A stretch of DNA of 64,000 bases from Seonamhaeicola sediminis (GCF_004358095.2 NZ_SMZJ02000001.1:248001-312000); one strand, 5' to 3'; shown: positions 8,806 to 19,800, counted from the stretch's first letter. Numbers and translations: made by a program. The notes: generated by a model not told the origin, from the letters alone.

Positions 8806-10302
8806 TTAATTTTCTAAACTAGTTCTCGCCTTCTGCTCAACAAAATAAGGTTGAAATTTATAGACAGATTTCTCGTCCCATTTTACATTTGTAGTAGGCA
8901 ACAATTGTTTTAATTCTTCAATTTTTTCATTGTACTCCTTGATTCCTGCAACATTCGTCCACTCGTTAGGGTCGTTACTATGGTCGTACAATTCTTGAGT
9001 ACCATCTTCATACTGAATGTATCTGTACTGCTGTGTTCTTACAGCATGATTGTTCATCCCATAAGTAGTTAACGCATACGATTCATCAACACCTTCATCC
9101 TTAGTCATCATTGACACTAAGCTTTTAGCTTCATTTCTGGGGTAAGCAGGAAGTCCACTTAACTCCAATAATGTTGGATAAATTGACAAGAATTCTACTG
9201 GCGCATCAATCTTCTTCCCTTTTGGTAAGTTAGGTGCTGCAAACATTAGCGGTGCTTTTGTGGCAGTTTCCCAAAGGCCGTGTTTTGCAAAGGTTTCTTT
9301 TTCGCCTAAACGATACCCGTGGTCTGACCATAAAACAATTATAGTATTATCGGCATATTTACTATTTTCCAAGGCATCTAAAACACGCCCTAATTGGTTA
9401 TCTACAAAACTGATACAGGCTAAATAAGCTTGTACAATTTTTTTCCACTCACCACTTTCAATCGCCCAATTTGTTGTTGGCATCATGGGCAAATCATTAA
9501 TTTGTAAACCAACATTGGGGATATCAGCTAAATCATCTGCTTTATAAGGAGGTGTTTCGATTTCTTCTAAAGGATATAAATCAAACCATTTTTGAGGTAC
9601 ATATAATGGCACGTGTACCCTTAAAAATCCAACCCCTAAAAAGAAAGGTTGGTCATATTCTCTTTGTAAACGTTCAATGGCCCAATTTGCAGAAGCATAG
9701 TCAGGCATCAGGCTATCTGTTTCAGGAAAGGCACCCCAATCGGTACTCGTTCTACCATGAACACCTTTGATACCTTTTCCGTAGCCATCCCAAACAAATC
9801 GTTTTTTAGGCAATGGACCAAAACCTTTAACTCGTCCACCAGACTCATGAAACACACTATCAGGCGCATGATTATGAAACAACTTTCCTATTCCCATTGT
9901 GTGATAGCCGTTATTTCCAAAATATTCAGGAAGAAACGTGATATCTTTTGTTGCTGGATTTCCATCTCGTCTTACGTCATTATCGTGCGCCATTCCGTAG
10001 ATACCAGTATTAGATGGTCGTAACCCCGTCATAATTGAAGCTCTTGAGGGCCCACAAAGTGGTGCTTGAACATGGGCATTGGTAAAAGTAACACCCATGT
10101 TTGCCAACCTATCAAAATTTGGTGTTTTTACATTTGAAAAGTTATCGATTGGCCCAATCATATTGTTCAAATCATCAACAGCGATAAACAATACATTTGG
10201 TTTTGAATTTCCTTCAGAAGTTGCTTGTTCTGATGAAGATTTAGTTTTACAAGAACTAAAGCATAGGCCAAAAACAGCGATTACAACGAGTAGTTTTCTC
10301 AT
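8806..10302 (-). CDS. Type I sulfatase lipoprotein (CGPSR), S1_7-like
   Basis: A 498-residue lipoprotein; the signal ends CFSSC with the lipidated Cys at 18. Asp43-Asp44 in FIAVDDLNNM bind the metal, and the canonical formylglycine motif is LCGPSRASIMTG with Cys83. The other metal half-site is LWSDHGYRLGEK, followed by a His-containing loop (FAKHGLWE). The overall pattern is that of iduronate-2-sulfatase-like enzymes. It is 14 bp downstream of the GH2 glucuronidase gene, which suggests the two act on the same oligosaccharide, with sulfate removed before or after the uronate. The serpin gene follows after 97 bp. Which sugar position it desulfates cannot be read from the sequence. Confidence 0.85.
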   Translation of the reverse strand: MRKLLVVIAVFGLCFSSCKTKSSSEQATSEGNSKPNVLFIAVDDLNNMIGPIDNFSNVKTPNFDRLANMGVTFTNAHVQAPLCGPSRASIMTGLRPSNTGIYGMAHDNDVRRDGNPATKDITFLPEYFGNNGYHTMGIGKLFHNHAPDSVFHESGGRVKGFGPLPKKRFVWDGYGKGIKGVHGRTSTDWGAFPETDSLMPDYASANWAIERLQREYDQPFFLGVGFLRVHVPLYVPQKWFDLYPLEEIETPPYKADDLADIPNVGLQINDLPMMPTTNWAIESGEWKKIVQAYLACISFVDNQLGRVLDALENSKYADNTIIVLWSDHGYRLGEKETFAKHGLWETATKAPLMFAAPNLPKGKKIDAPVEFLSIYPTLLELSGLPAYPRNEAKSLVSMMTKDEGVDESYALTTYGMNNHAVRTQQYRYIQYEDGTQELYDHSNDPNEWTNVAGIKEYNEKIEELKQLLPTTNVKWDEKSVYKFQPYFVEQKARTSLEN

Positions 10303-10316
10303 ATTTATCTTTTAAT

Positions 10317-12137
10317 TTATTTGATGTTTTTATAAAACGATTGCAACGTATAAAAGGCTTTCTTTTTGTTTCCTGTTTCTGATATCAAACCTTTTCTGTT
10401 CCAGCCATCTTGGTAAGGAATTAAGGTACGTCTTGGTGACCTAAAATCTACCAACGTCCATGGAGTTATACCGCTTATTCCCGGTATTTTAGCCAACGTT
10501 GGTAAGGTTTCTTGGTATAATAATTCCTGAAATTCTTCACTCCATCGAGTCATGTTATCGGCATGATACCCTTGAAGCGCACCTGCACCAAACTCTGAAA
10601 TAATGACTGGTTTATCAATATCTATTTCCCAACGTATGTTTTTGATATTATCAATTTTACCACCATACCAACCATAATATTGGTTAAAGCTTAATACGTC
10701 TACCACTTTTGCAAATTCGTCTTCTACAATCATGATATTTTTATTTTCTTTTTTACCATGGTCTTCTAAAGCGGCGCTAATCAATCGTGTATCGTCTAAT
10801 TTTCTTGCTGTAGTAGCTAAATTGGTTAAAAACGTTAAACGCTCTTTAGAGGTGGGTGTTTCATTAGCCATAGACCAAATGATAGAACAGGCTCTGTTTT
10901 TATCGCGTTGAATTAATTCTGATAACTGTGTTTCAGCCTTGTTATAGGTTTCGGTGTTTGTCCACTGTATGGTCCAATATACCGGTATTTCTTCCCAAAC
11001 TAAGATACCCATTTGGTCTGCTAAACGAATCATGTTTTCGTTATGTGGGTAATGTGCTAAACGTACATAATTACATCCCAATTCTTTGGCCCAACCCAAT
11101 AATACCTGAGCATCTTCCATAGACCAAGCTCTACCACCACGCATGACGTTTTCTTCATGAATGGAAATACCTTTCAGAAATATTTTTTCGCCATTTAGTA
11201 AAATTTGCTTCCCACTAGTTTCAATAGTTCTAAATCCGATTTTATCTGAAACTTTATCCTTTGAAATGGTAATGTTTACATCGTATAATTTCGGATTTGT
11301 ATCACTCCAATACGACACACGTTTCACAGGAAATTTTACAACTACAAATCCATTAGCATCCGTTGTAAAGGTTTTGTCAATTTTCAATTCTGGAATAGTC
11401 AGGTTTACTTTTTGAGCTCCTTTATTTTCCCCATTTAATTGAATATATCCAGAAACCTCTTTATTGTTATTTTTAGTCAGTTGAATTTTATAATCTTCAA
11501 TAAACGTGTCATCTAACTCATAAATGGTAACATCTCTCGTAATTCCGCCGTAATTCCACCAATCTGTACTTAATGTTGGTACTTCATCGGCAGCACGTTT
11601 ATTATCTACCTTTACAATTAAAAAGTTGTCTTTTTCTTGTAAAAGATGCGTCATTTCGAAATTGAAAGGTGTAAAACCACCAACATGCACACCCAGTTTC
11701 TTACCATTTAAATACACGTCTGCTTTGTAGTTAACCGCACCAAAATGTAAATAGTAACGTTTGGAAGCATCATAATTTTCAACATTAAAAGACTTTTTGT
11801 ACCAAACGGTGCCTTCGTAATAAAACAGTTTTTCTTCTTGCGAATTCCAATCACCGGGAACAACCATCGTTGGAGCAGCATCAAAATCGTACTCTACCCT
11901 ATCGGTTTTATTTTGTGGCTTCTTATTTAAAAAATAGGCGCTAGAACCTGGATTTTCGGTTCCATCATGAGGTTCCATTCGGTAGTTGTAATACCCCGTT
12001 TCGTAAACATCTACAATGTAATGCCACCTACCGTTAAGGCTTTGTCCGTTTCTTAAGTAACTATTCTGTAACAATTGTTCATTTGCAAACGTGAAAATTG
12101 AAATGAACAGTAGACTTAGGTTAACAATATATTTCAT
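10317..12137 (-). CDS. GH2 beta-glucuronidase-like enzyme
   Basis: A 606-residue exported protein, the length of classical beta-glucuronidases, with a Sec signal ending TFAN. An N-terminal sugar-binding domain (WYKKSFNVE, VYLNGKKLGVHVGGF), an Ig-like domain and a (beta/alpha)8 barrel follow. The acid/base is Glu426 in WSMANE and the nucleophile Glu515 in VIISEFGAG. Near the end is Asn580-Arg581-Lys582, the NxK motif that in E. coli GUS contacts the uronate carboxylate, and the flanking sequence GLISETGNKKKAF aligns with the same part of GUS. This makes beta-glucuronidase more likely than beta-galactosidase. It sits 6 bp after the Tat-exported gene and 14 bp before a sulfatase. In an ulvan pathway it would remove terminal GlcA. 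Confidence 0.8.
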   Translation of the reverse strand: MKYIVNLSLLFISIFTFANEQLLQNSYLRNGQSLNGRWHYIVDVYETGYYNYRMEPHDGTENPGSSAYFLNKKPQNKTDRVEYDFDAAPTMVVPGDWNSQEEKLFYYEGTVWYKKSFNVENYDASKRYYLHFGAVNYKADVYLNGKKLGVHVGGFTPFNFEMTHLLQEKDNFLIVKVDNKRAADEVPTLSTDWWNYGGITRDVTIYELDDTFIEDYKIQLTKNNNKEVSGYIQLNGENKGAQKVNLTIPELKIDKTFTTDANGFVVVKFPVKRVSYWSDTNPKLYDVNITISKDKVSDKIGFRTIETSGKQILLNGEKIFLKGISIHEENVMRGGRAWSMEDAQVLLGWAKELGCNYVRLAHYPHNENMIRLADQMGILVWEEIPVYWTIQWTNTETYNKAETQLSELIQRDKNRACSIIWSMANETPTSKERLTFLTNLATTARKLDDTRLISAALEDHGKKENKNIMIVEDEFAKVVDVLSFNQYYGWYGGKIDNIKNIRWEIDIDKPVIISEFGAGALQGYHADNMTRWSEEFQELLYQETLPTLAKIPGISGITPWTLVDFRSPRRTLIPYQDGWNRKGLISETGNKKKAFYTLQSFYKNIK

Positions 12138-12143
12138 GTGATT

Positions 12144-14066
12144 TTAAATAACTTTGATTGTAATTTTAACTTGATTTTCATCTTCAAAAGGCATCATTAA
12201 TGGCACTGCTTCTACGCCAGGTACCATATTAAACAATCTACCTTTTGGCGTGTCTTTTATTTTTATAACTGAATTTGAGGTGATTTTTACTACGCCGTCG
12301 GGCTTTTCAATGGTAATTTCATGTTCTGAAACTTGCGTTACTTTTTCCCCAGTTGGAGAAACAATTGGCAACACAAAAGCGGTTGATGTTTTTATAGCCT
12401 CATTGGTACTCGCAATTATTTCTAATTTTTCAGAAGTTGCGGTATAATTTAAATTGAAATTTGAAGCCGTTTCAGTTATCGCCTCAAAAGTTTCGTTTTT
12501 TAATTGCACTTTAGCACTGTATTCCAAAATATTGGTCTCATCTTTGGATGTAAAAGTGGCTTCTAAATCAAATAAATTAGTATACCAAACCCCATCTTTT
12601 AACGTTTCAATTCTTGGGGTTAACGCAAAATCCTCTCCCGGTTGGGGTTGTTGATTATAGGCTTCTAGCATTTTATAAATTGCCGTACTAGCTGCACAAA
12701 GCAATCCTACTTTATTATGATACAATACCCCAATTGATACTCCTGAAGCTTGCCTCACATCATTTGTTGGACTGTATATAGAATCGTAGGCTGAAATTGT
12801 ACCTCTCCAATCGCCTTTACCAAAAAGAGAAACATCTAGTTCTTCAAAATAAGTCTCACCCTTAGCAATGACTCTAGGTAATGGTGTAGTTTTATCTATT
12901 TTAGGTAAATGCTCCCAATGATCAAGTAACATCGCCAATGGTTTGGCATGTGCAAAAGTATGATGTACACAAGGTTGAATACCATGAGACACGTAGTGTG
13001 GCCCGCCATGTAATAATCCGTTATGAGTACATTGTTTTAAAAGCTCAGTATTTTTAAAGCTTGCTGTCCCTAAAGCCGGATTATGATTAGCCATGAAACT
13101 AAATGCCGGTTGCATACCGTCGCTTGTTCTACTGCCCCAATAGGTCCATTTAAACATACGGTTACCAAAGCTATTATCTATGCCTCCATCTGGTAAAACA
13201 AACTGCAAATGGGTATCTAAAGATTTTTTTAGGAGTTGTAGTAATTCCTCATCCTTTTCTTCTAAAGCATATAAGACTAAATTATTTAAAGACTCCTCTA
13301 TATTATAACCTAAATCTATTCCTAGTAAACCTTTTGGACTCAATTTTTTCTTATTCTTACCTTTTATCTCACCAAATAAAAGCGCATTGGGCTCAGTAAA
13401 ATGGCTTTTAACTTGTGCTACCAATTCTTTACTTCTTGATATATACTTGGTATTATCTATCAACTTACCAATTAAATTTAACGCATAAATGGTTGTTGCG
13501 CCATAATTGATATTAGACGCATCCACTTTATAAAATCGATTATAAACAAATTTGGTGGCCGAATCTAAACGATTATACCATTGTTCTCGAGTGGTTTCAT
13601 CCAATAAATCGCCATGATACTTTAAGGTTTCAGCCAAGGCTATGACTCCAAAAACGGTGGTACCATCCCATGATTTTGGATCTAAATCGTTAGTCCATGC
13701 CCCATCTTCTCTTGTTACGTTTTTACCCCATTCAAAAGCTAAAATACCAGCATTAAGATATTTTTTTTCTCCGGTGGCTTTAGCTATATAGAAAAATGGA
13801 TACACGGCATCCATAATTCTAGCATGCACTGTTTCGCAAGCAGGGCAATCCAATAGTCCATGAGTTTTAGGGTCTGATGGATTTACGATTTGAGTTTTTA
13901 TCATACCATCACACCAATCCTTCAATAAATCAAAAACTAAATTTCTATATTCAGGTGAATGAAATTCTTTCACCTCATTGGTACAGGAACTTAACAAACT
14001 AGTTGCTGAAAGCGATAGCCCAACACCTGTTATGGTTGATAATTGAATAAAATCTCTTCTTTTCAT
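12144..14066 (-). CDS. Tat-exported toroid-like protein of unknown activity
   Basis: A 640-residue protein whose N-terminus MKRRDFIQLS is a twin-arginine signal; a lipobox (LLSSC, Cys28) suggests a Tat-exported lipoprotein. Residues about 35-420 are helix-rich with repeated hairpin-like segments (AVYPFFYIAKATGEKKY, GVIALAETLKYHGD) and invariant-looking His/Trp/Tyr motifs: CPACETVHARI, FKWTYWGSRTSDG, HGGPHYVSHG and CVHHTFAHAK. The C-terminal 200 residues are beta-rich. This combination of an (alpha/alpha) barrel plus beta-sandwich is common in polysaccharide lyases and six-hairpin hydrolases, but I do not recognise a named family. It lies between a sulfatase (29 bp) and the GH2 glucuronidase (6 bp), so a lyase or uronate-processing role is a fair guess. 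Confidence 0.6.
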   Translation of the reverse strand: MKRRDFIQLSTITGVGLSLSATSLLSSCTNEVKEFHSPEYRNLVFDLLKDWCDGMIKTQIVNPSDPKTHGLLDCPACETVHARIMDAVYPFFYIAKATGEKKYLNAGILAFEWGKNVTREDGAWTNDLDPKSWDGTTVFGVIALAETLKYHGDLLDETTREQWYNRLDSATKFVYNRFYKVDASNINYGATTIYALNLIGKLIDNTKYISRSKELVAQVKSHFTEPNALLFGEIKGKNKKKLSPKGLLGIDLGYNIEESLNNLVLYALEEKDEELLQLLKKSLDTHLQFVLPDGGIDNSFGNRMFKWTYWGSRTSDGMQPAFSFMANHNPALGTASFKNTELLKQCTHNGLLHGGPHYVSHGIQPCVHHTFAHAKPLAMLLDHWEHLPKIDKTTPLPRVIAKGETYFEELDVSLFGKGDWRGTISAYDSIYSPTNDVRQASGVSIGVLYHNKVGLLCAASTAIYKMLEAYNQQPQPGEDFALTPRIETLKDGVWYTNLFDLEATFTSKDETNILEYSAKVQLKNETFEAITETASNFNLNYTATSEKLEIIASTNEAIKTSTAFVLPIVSPTGEKVTQVSEHEITIEKPDGVVKITSNSVIKIKDTPKGRLFNMVPGVEAVPLMMPFEDENQVKITIKVI

Positions 14067-14095
14067 CTGTATATTTTTAGCGATATATTTTTGAA

Positions 14096-15430
14096 TTATT
14101 CCGCCCTAAATGCTGTGATTTTTGAGGTTAAATCGGCAACAATATCAGGGTGGCTTTCGGCAATATTATTTTTTTCAAAAGGATCTTCTACAATATTAAA
14201 TAATTGTACCTCTTCGTCCTTCTTTCTCTCAGGGTCTGGAATGATAATTTTGTAAGGAGGAAAAATAGCCATGTTGTAGAACATACTATTTTCTATGGTA
14301 TCAAAATCGTGTGCATATACCTCTCCAAAAACACCTTTTCTTTCATTCAGCGCCTCGTCATCTAAAACACTAATCCCTGGCAAATTTTCTGGTTTTTCAA
14401 TATCAAGAATATCAAGAACTGTTGGTACCATATCAATACTACTTGTTATTGTGTTTTTATCCATTTTAGGTGTAATTTTACCTTTCCATTTATACATAAT
14501 TGGTGTTCTAATCCCTAAATCGTAAGGCGCTCTTTTTGAAGTTTTTACGTAAGTGTTCTTATTTGGTTCTTGTACCCAACCATTATCACAAACATATACA
14601 AAAAGGGTATTTTCCATTTGTCCTTTGGCTTCAATCATATCAAATAACTGTCCGCAAGTTTCATCAAACCACTCACACATGGCCCAATACTTAGCCACAT
14701 ACTCGGTTGGTGCTTTGGGCAAATATTTATCTAACAAACGTTGCGGTGGTGTATGCGGTTGGTGTGGTAAAAATGGCGCATACCATAAAAAGAAAGGTTT
14801 CTTTTCTTTAGCAGCCAAATTTAAATAGCTATTAATGGTATCCAATCCTTTTCTACCAATTTGTAAACCAAAATCACCATGACGCCCCCCTCGTTCTGGG
14901 TCACCGTGGGTCATACCATAATCAAAACCACCAATTTTATGATTACCATGCCACCATTTACCTGTTTGAAACGATAAGTATCCTTTTTCCTTTAAAATTT
15001 CTGGAAGTGTTGTTTGTTTTTCAAAAGCAGTAATTACTGGTTTATAGGCTTCAGCTCTTGCTTTTCCACGAATATTACCACGTTCATAAACTTTATCATT
15101 TCCTAAAATACCATGATCTTTTGGATACAGACCTGTAATAATGGTTGCTAACGAAGGTGAACATAACGGCGTTGGAACATAGGATTGAGTAAAGGTTAAA
15201 CTTTCTGAAGCAAACTGATCTAATCGAGGGGTTTCAATGTGCTCATGCCCCATGAAACTGTAATCGGTCCATGCTTGGTCGTCTGATAATATGAATACTA
15301 TATTTGGCGGCTGCTCTGAAGATTCAGATATGTCACTATTTTTTTCTGCATTGTTCTTCGCTTTATTCCCACAAGAAAAAACTAAGACAGCAATTAAAAA
15401 TATTAAGCAGGTGTTTTTTACTTTTTTCAT
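14096..15430 (-). CDS. Type I sulfatase lipoprotein with CSPSL motif (S1_16-like)
   Basis: A 444-residue lipoprotein (signal ending LVFSC, Cys20). Metal-binding Asp50-Asp51 lie in FILSDDQAW. The signature reads LCSPSLATIITGLYP: Cys90 is followed by Pro92, but residue 94 is Leu (codon TTA, bases 15151-15149) where most sulfatases have Arg. As I remember it, this CxPSLA form recurs in the S1_16 subfamily, so the protein need not be inactive. The later half contains VCDNGWVQEP instead of the common SDHG metal motif, another sign of a distinct subfamily. It follows the BNR_4 gene by 22 bp. The position desulfated is unknown. Confidence 0.75.
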   Translation of the reverse strand: MKKVKNTCLIFLIAVLVFSCGNKAKNNAEKNSDISESSEQPPNIVFILSDDQAWTDYSFMGHEHIETPRLDQFASESLTFTQSYVPTPLCSPSLATIITGLYPKDHGILGNDKVYERGNIRGKARAEAYKPVITAFEKQTTLPEILKEKGYLSFQTGKWWHGNHKIGGFDYGMTHGDPERGGRHGDFGLQIGRKGLDTINSYLNLAAKEKKPFFLWYAPFLPHQPHTPPQRLLDKYLPKAPTEYVAKYWAMCEWFDETCGQLFDMIEAKGQMENTLFVYVCDNGWVQEPNKNTYVKTSKRAPYDLGIRTPIMYKWKGKITPKMDKNTITSSIDMVPTVLDILDIEKPENLPGISVLDDEALNERKGVFGEVYAHDFDTIENSMFYNMAIFPPYKIIIPDPERKKDEEVQLFNIVEDPFEKNNIAESHPDIVADLTSKITAFRAE

Positions 15431-15452
15431 TATTGTTTTAATTATTTATTTG

Positions 15453-16871
15453 TTAATTGTTTTTTAGTATTTGAGCTTCGGTTTTAGAACGTTTTATTGG
15501 TCCACTATCTCCTAAAAGATACATTTTTCTAAAATCTGTTCCCCTTTCTTTTTCTCCTACAATAATTCTAGCATCTGGATGAGGATTATCAATAAGAGAT
15601 GATATTACAAAACTGGAATTTTTTCGACTTAACAAAACAGATTCTTTCTTAAAAGTATTACCCCCATCAAAACTATCCCATCGGCTTATTTCACCAACAT
15701 TACCATTACTTTCATGTTCTAAATATAGACTTACTTCTTTTGCTGACGTTACTTCTAAATCTCCATTGCCTTTGGGAATATCTATATTCTCACTTTGTAG
15801 CCACTCTTGTCCATCCCATCTAAAAAGTTGTATGCGTTTAGGGGCACTTCTTTTTTCGCCGACGTCTGAACCAACCAATATTCCAACATGCGGATTTCCA
15901 TTGGGGTCTACATCTGCTATCCCTTGAAATGTCCAATCCTCAGCTATTGTACTTACCAAAGTTTTTTCATCAGCCATTTCTTTGGTTAAGGGTATTGTTA
16001 AAGGTTCGTTTTTAACATTTTTCCAAACACCTGTTTTTGTATCAAAAACCATATAATACAAATTATGCCGTTCAGGGATATGTCCTCGTGAATCTTGCGC
16101 ATTGTTGTTATCTCTACAAATGTGATAATCAAAGGCCACAATAATATCATCGCCATTACCTTTAGAAACCCAAGGATACCAAGAATCTTCAGCTTCTATA
16201 TCTGTTCTGCGTTTATGCTTTAAAAAGGAAACAGGTGCTCCAAAATTTTTTCCATTATCGGTTGATTTTTGATATACCCAATTGCTTCTGTGTGCGCCGT
16301 GACGATAAAATAAATAGATGTCTCCATTATCCATTTTTATAAACTGACTGTAAGTTCCAAACAAAGAAATATTATCTAGAGTTTCCCATTCAGAAATATC
16401 TAGCGGTTTTTTAGAAACTGCATGTAAATTTTTTCCATAATGATGATTTCCTAATGGATTAGGACCATCTTCTCGCGTTCCTCCATGACCTCCAAAAGCT
16501 ATATGAATATAGCCTGCATCATCAATAAGCAATGCAGGTTTACCATGATTGTCAATTTTCTTCTTACGGTTTGGGTCTTTTCCCATTTCACTCACACCTG
16601 CTTTAAAAGGGCCTTTCCATTCTTTAGTAGTATGATTGTATGAAGCTACATAAGGATCTTCTAAAGCACCTTGATAAGCCACATAAGTAATTCCTTCGTG
16701 ATAAACTCCTGATGGATGTTGTACAATGGCCACCGCATTTCCGAAGCCATTATCGGCAAAATAATCTACCATTTTGCTACCCGCGTCAATTGTCTTTTGT
16801 TTTTTGGTTTTATTAGCACAACCCAACAAACAAAAACAAATAAAGAGGTGTATATAAACATATTTAGTCAT
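15453..16871 (-). CDS. BNR_4 propeller lipoprotein, ulvan-lyase (PL24/PL25)-like
   Basis: A 472-residue lipoprotein (signal ending LLGC). Repeated blades with the patterns YHEGITYVAYQGALEDPYV, HGKPALLIDDAGYIHIAFGG and NWVYQKSTDNGKNFG mark a BNR_4 seven-bladed propeller, the fold of the PL24 and PL25 ulvan lyases. The two His-containing segments around residues 108-130 (DNHGKPALL, FGGHGG) and Tyr/Arg residues (YRHGAHRSNW) are where such enzymes keep catalytic residues. It has no T9SS domain, so it would act in the periplasm or on the membrane, probably on oligosaccharides. An oligosaccharide dehydratase or other uronate-processing activity is an alternative. Its start overlaps the upstream GH106 stop by one base, and a sulfatase follows after 22 bp. 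Confidence 0.7.
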   Translation of the reverse strand: MTKYVYIHLFICFCLLGCANKTKKQKTIDAGSKMVDYFADNGFGNAVAIVQHPSGVYHEGITYVAYQGALEDPYVASYNHTTKEWKGPFKAGVSEMGKDPNRKKKIDNHGKPALLIDDAGYIHIAFGGHGGTREDGPNPLGNHHYGKNLHAVSKKPLDISEWETLDNISLFGTYSQFIKMDNGDIYLFYRHGAHRSNWVYQKSTDNGKNFGAPVSFLKHKRRTDIEAEDSWYPWVSKGNGDDIIVAFDYHICRDNNNAQDSRGHIPERHNLYYMVFDTKTGVWKNVKNEPLTIPLTKEMADEKTLVSTIAEDWTFQGIADVDPNGNPHVGILVGSDVGEKRSAPKRIQLFRWDGQEWLQSENIDIPKGNGDLEVTSAKEVSLYLEHESNGNVGEISRWDSFDGGNTFKKESVLLSRKNSSFVISSLIDNPHPDARIIVGEKERGTDFRKMYLLGDSGPIKRSKTEAQILKNN

Positions 16872-19800
16872 TAGTTCTCTAGCTTTACAGTTTCAAAAAA
16901 TGTAAGTTTTACAGGTCCTAGCAGACCAGACTTTAGTAAATCATCACTCTTATTATAATGATTCCAACTGGCAAATGTTGTTCTTTTAGATGGTCGTTCT
17001 GTATGATTTAACAACCAATCTGGAAGTGGTTTTGCGCGTTTACCTTGTCTTGGATAATCTAATTTAAGTTTTTCGTCACCAATCAATCGATTGGGCCACA
17101 GGTTGGTCACTTTTACTTCTAAAGTATTTTTACCTTTTTGCACAAAATCTGAAATATTAATTCTGAAAGGTGCTTTCCATAAAGTTACAACATTTTGACC
17201 GTTAACAATGACCTCTGCAATGACTGCAACGTTTCCTAAATCAAGTTCTATAATTTTATCTGATTGAAGTAAATCATCAGACAACATAAATTCTTTTATA
17301 TAAGTTGCAGTTCCTGAAAAATATTGAATAGCCTCATCTTGAGCATTGGTCCAAGACATCAAATCATTGAACGTTTCCTTTTTAGCAACTTTTGAATTTA
17401 ATGGAAATGTAACCTCCCAATCATTAGATAATTCAATTGGTTTTGGCACAGACTTTACTTCTACCACTTTTGTTTCTCCTGATGCGAGCGTATAATTAAC
17501 TTTTCCTGGATAAGGTGTTGTCCAATTTATTGTACCATCTTCAAATTCTAATTTTGGTTGTGGTCTGTCTTTAGATAATTTTAAAATTTGTCCTTTTGGA
17601 ATAAACAACGTACGTTCTTCGCCATCTGTTTTATACGTAATCTTTAAAACGGGTTTATTGCCTTCTGGAATTATACTGTTAATCAATTGATTAGATACCA
17701 AAATATCATACGTTCCCGAATTTACTACCTTTTGTATCTTATCGGTAACATCAAATGTTTCATAATTTTCAGGAATGCCCACAGTTTCAGCCTTAAACTT
17801 TCCAAAAACAGCTTTTAAAATTTTTAACGATTTATTTCTAGCATCAATATGAATATGCTCGCGTTCTTCAGCATGTAATTGCTTTTTGGTTTCGCCTATT
17901 TGATACTCCATTCTGAACTCCTTTTTGTAGCCCATGGCAGGGTCGCAATCGCAAAAAGCTCTGCTCATGTTAAAATCCAGTTTCCCATCTTTTATGGTGT
18001 TGGAAACCTTATCGGTTATATCAACCAAACCTTCTTGTAAAAAGGTACCATATTCTGCTTTTACAATCTCTAAATTTGACAATGGTTCTAATTGAGAAGG
18101 TTGTAATTTTGTTGAAACTTCTACTAAATGATTCGAATTTGCAGGCTTTTTAAAGACAACAAAAACCGATTCTTCCATTCCTAGTTGTAAAGGTACTGTG
18201 GTTGTGCCATCTTCATTTTCTTTAAAAACAACCACATCTTTTATAGTTCCCTTTTCTGAATTCCAAAGTTCTGGTTGCTTACCTGAAACTCGAAAACGCG
18301 CTGTTATTTCTCTGACTTCTTTTCTAGCATTCGCTATAAAATAAATATCTGTATCAGCAGTTTTTCTATGGATGAAACTTAGATCGGTTTTATCACTACT
18401 TTCAATTTCAACATCAGGTATTGCGCCACTTAAAGCTTCTATAATAGTAATGTCTTTTACCAAACTACTTCCCCACAATTCATCAACATAAGTTGTAACT
18501 TCCTTATCACAATTTGGATAATCAGTTAAACTTGGCGATTGCATTGGTTTTTTTCCAATGACTTTTGCGCCACCATCAACCAATGCTTTTATTTTTTCTA
18601 AAGTTTCTGGTTTTATAAAATCCGATTCTGGCAACACCAAAAGTTGATACGTATTTCCAACAGACGAGAAGATTGTTCCATTTTTAACGGTTAAGTCTTT
18701 CAACTTATTCGCACCAATCAAATCGTAATCAAAGCCCATTTGTTTAATCTCAGGTTTAATAAAGCCTGTATTTGGAGAGGATTCTCCTGTAAACACTAGA
18801 ACATCAGCTACATTTTTACCTTCTTGCAATAAAAACTGAGACCGAGCTAAATAATCCATATAAGATTTACTTTGGTACCACCACGTATTCAAACGGTTAA
18901 AATCAAATCCATGATAACTTAAGGCTAAACCTGGAGCTACATCCCAAGGTTGATGCACATAGGTATGAAAGATGAATCGTGTAATGCCTTCTGCCCAAGC
19001 TCTATCTCCAATTGATTTGATGTTTGCTGGATGTTTATCCCAACCACCAATTCCTGTAAAAGACTCTGCACCAACAATGGCACTTCCATTTAAATGCGCT
19101 ATAGATGACACAAATTTTGGAGAATCAAAAAACGGATAGCCTCCGCTCCAAAATTCGCACATCACAATATCACCTTGAGCACCAACTTGCATATTATCGA
19201 AAGGACCCCAATAAGGTTCTACAGAAAATTTCATTCCGTTTTCATGGCATAATTGTGCAAAGTGTGCATAGTAGTTTTCGGCAATTAAATCACCTATAGT
19301 TCTTCTAAAATCCCAAAGAAAGCGTTCTGAAACTTCGCCACTTTCTACATAATAGCCTGCTAAAGTTGGTAAATATGCTGTTAAATCATAACCTCTTAAA
19401 CTTTCAAACTGTGTATCGAAACCGGTTGTCCAATTAGTAGTTTCTACCTCGTAGCTATCAATCAAACAATTATTTACAGTTGTTCCAACTAAATCGCCAA
19501 GTTTATCAATAATCGGTTGAATACCAGATTCCCAATAGGCATCTACCCCTTTTTTACTCATTTTATCCACCTCTAAACCTTTAGCTTCTGGCGGTGCTGG
19601 CCTGTTGGTTGTTCCAATTGGTGTATGTCCTAAACGTAATACAACCCAGTCGCCTTTAGGTACGTCCCAATTTAAAACACCATCTTCGGACAATTTTGAA
19701 GTTAGATTGATGATCGTTTCTTTTTGAATTATAGCTTCTTTTGCAATCGTTTTTGTATCTGGTAACAGATGATTTCGAATACGTTCGGAAAGCATTTTAT

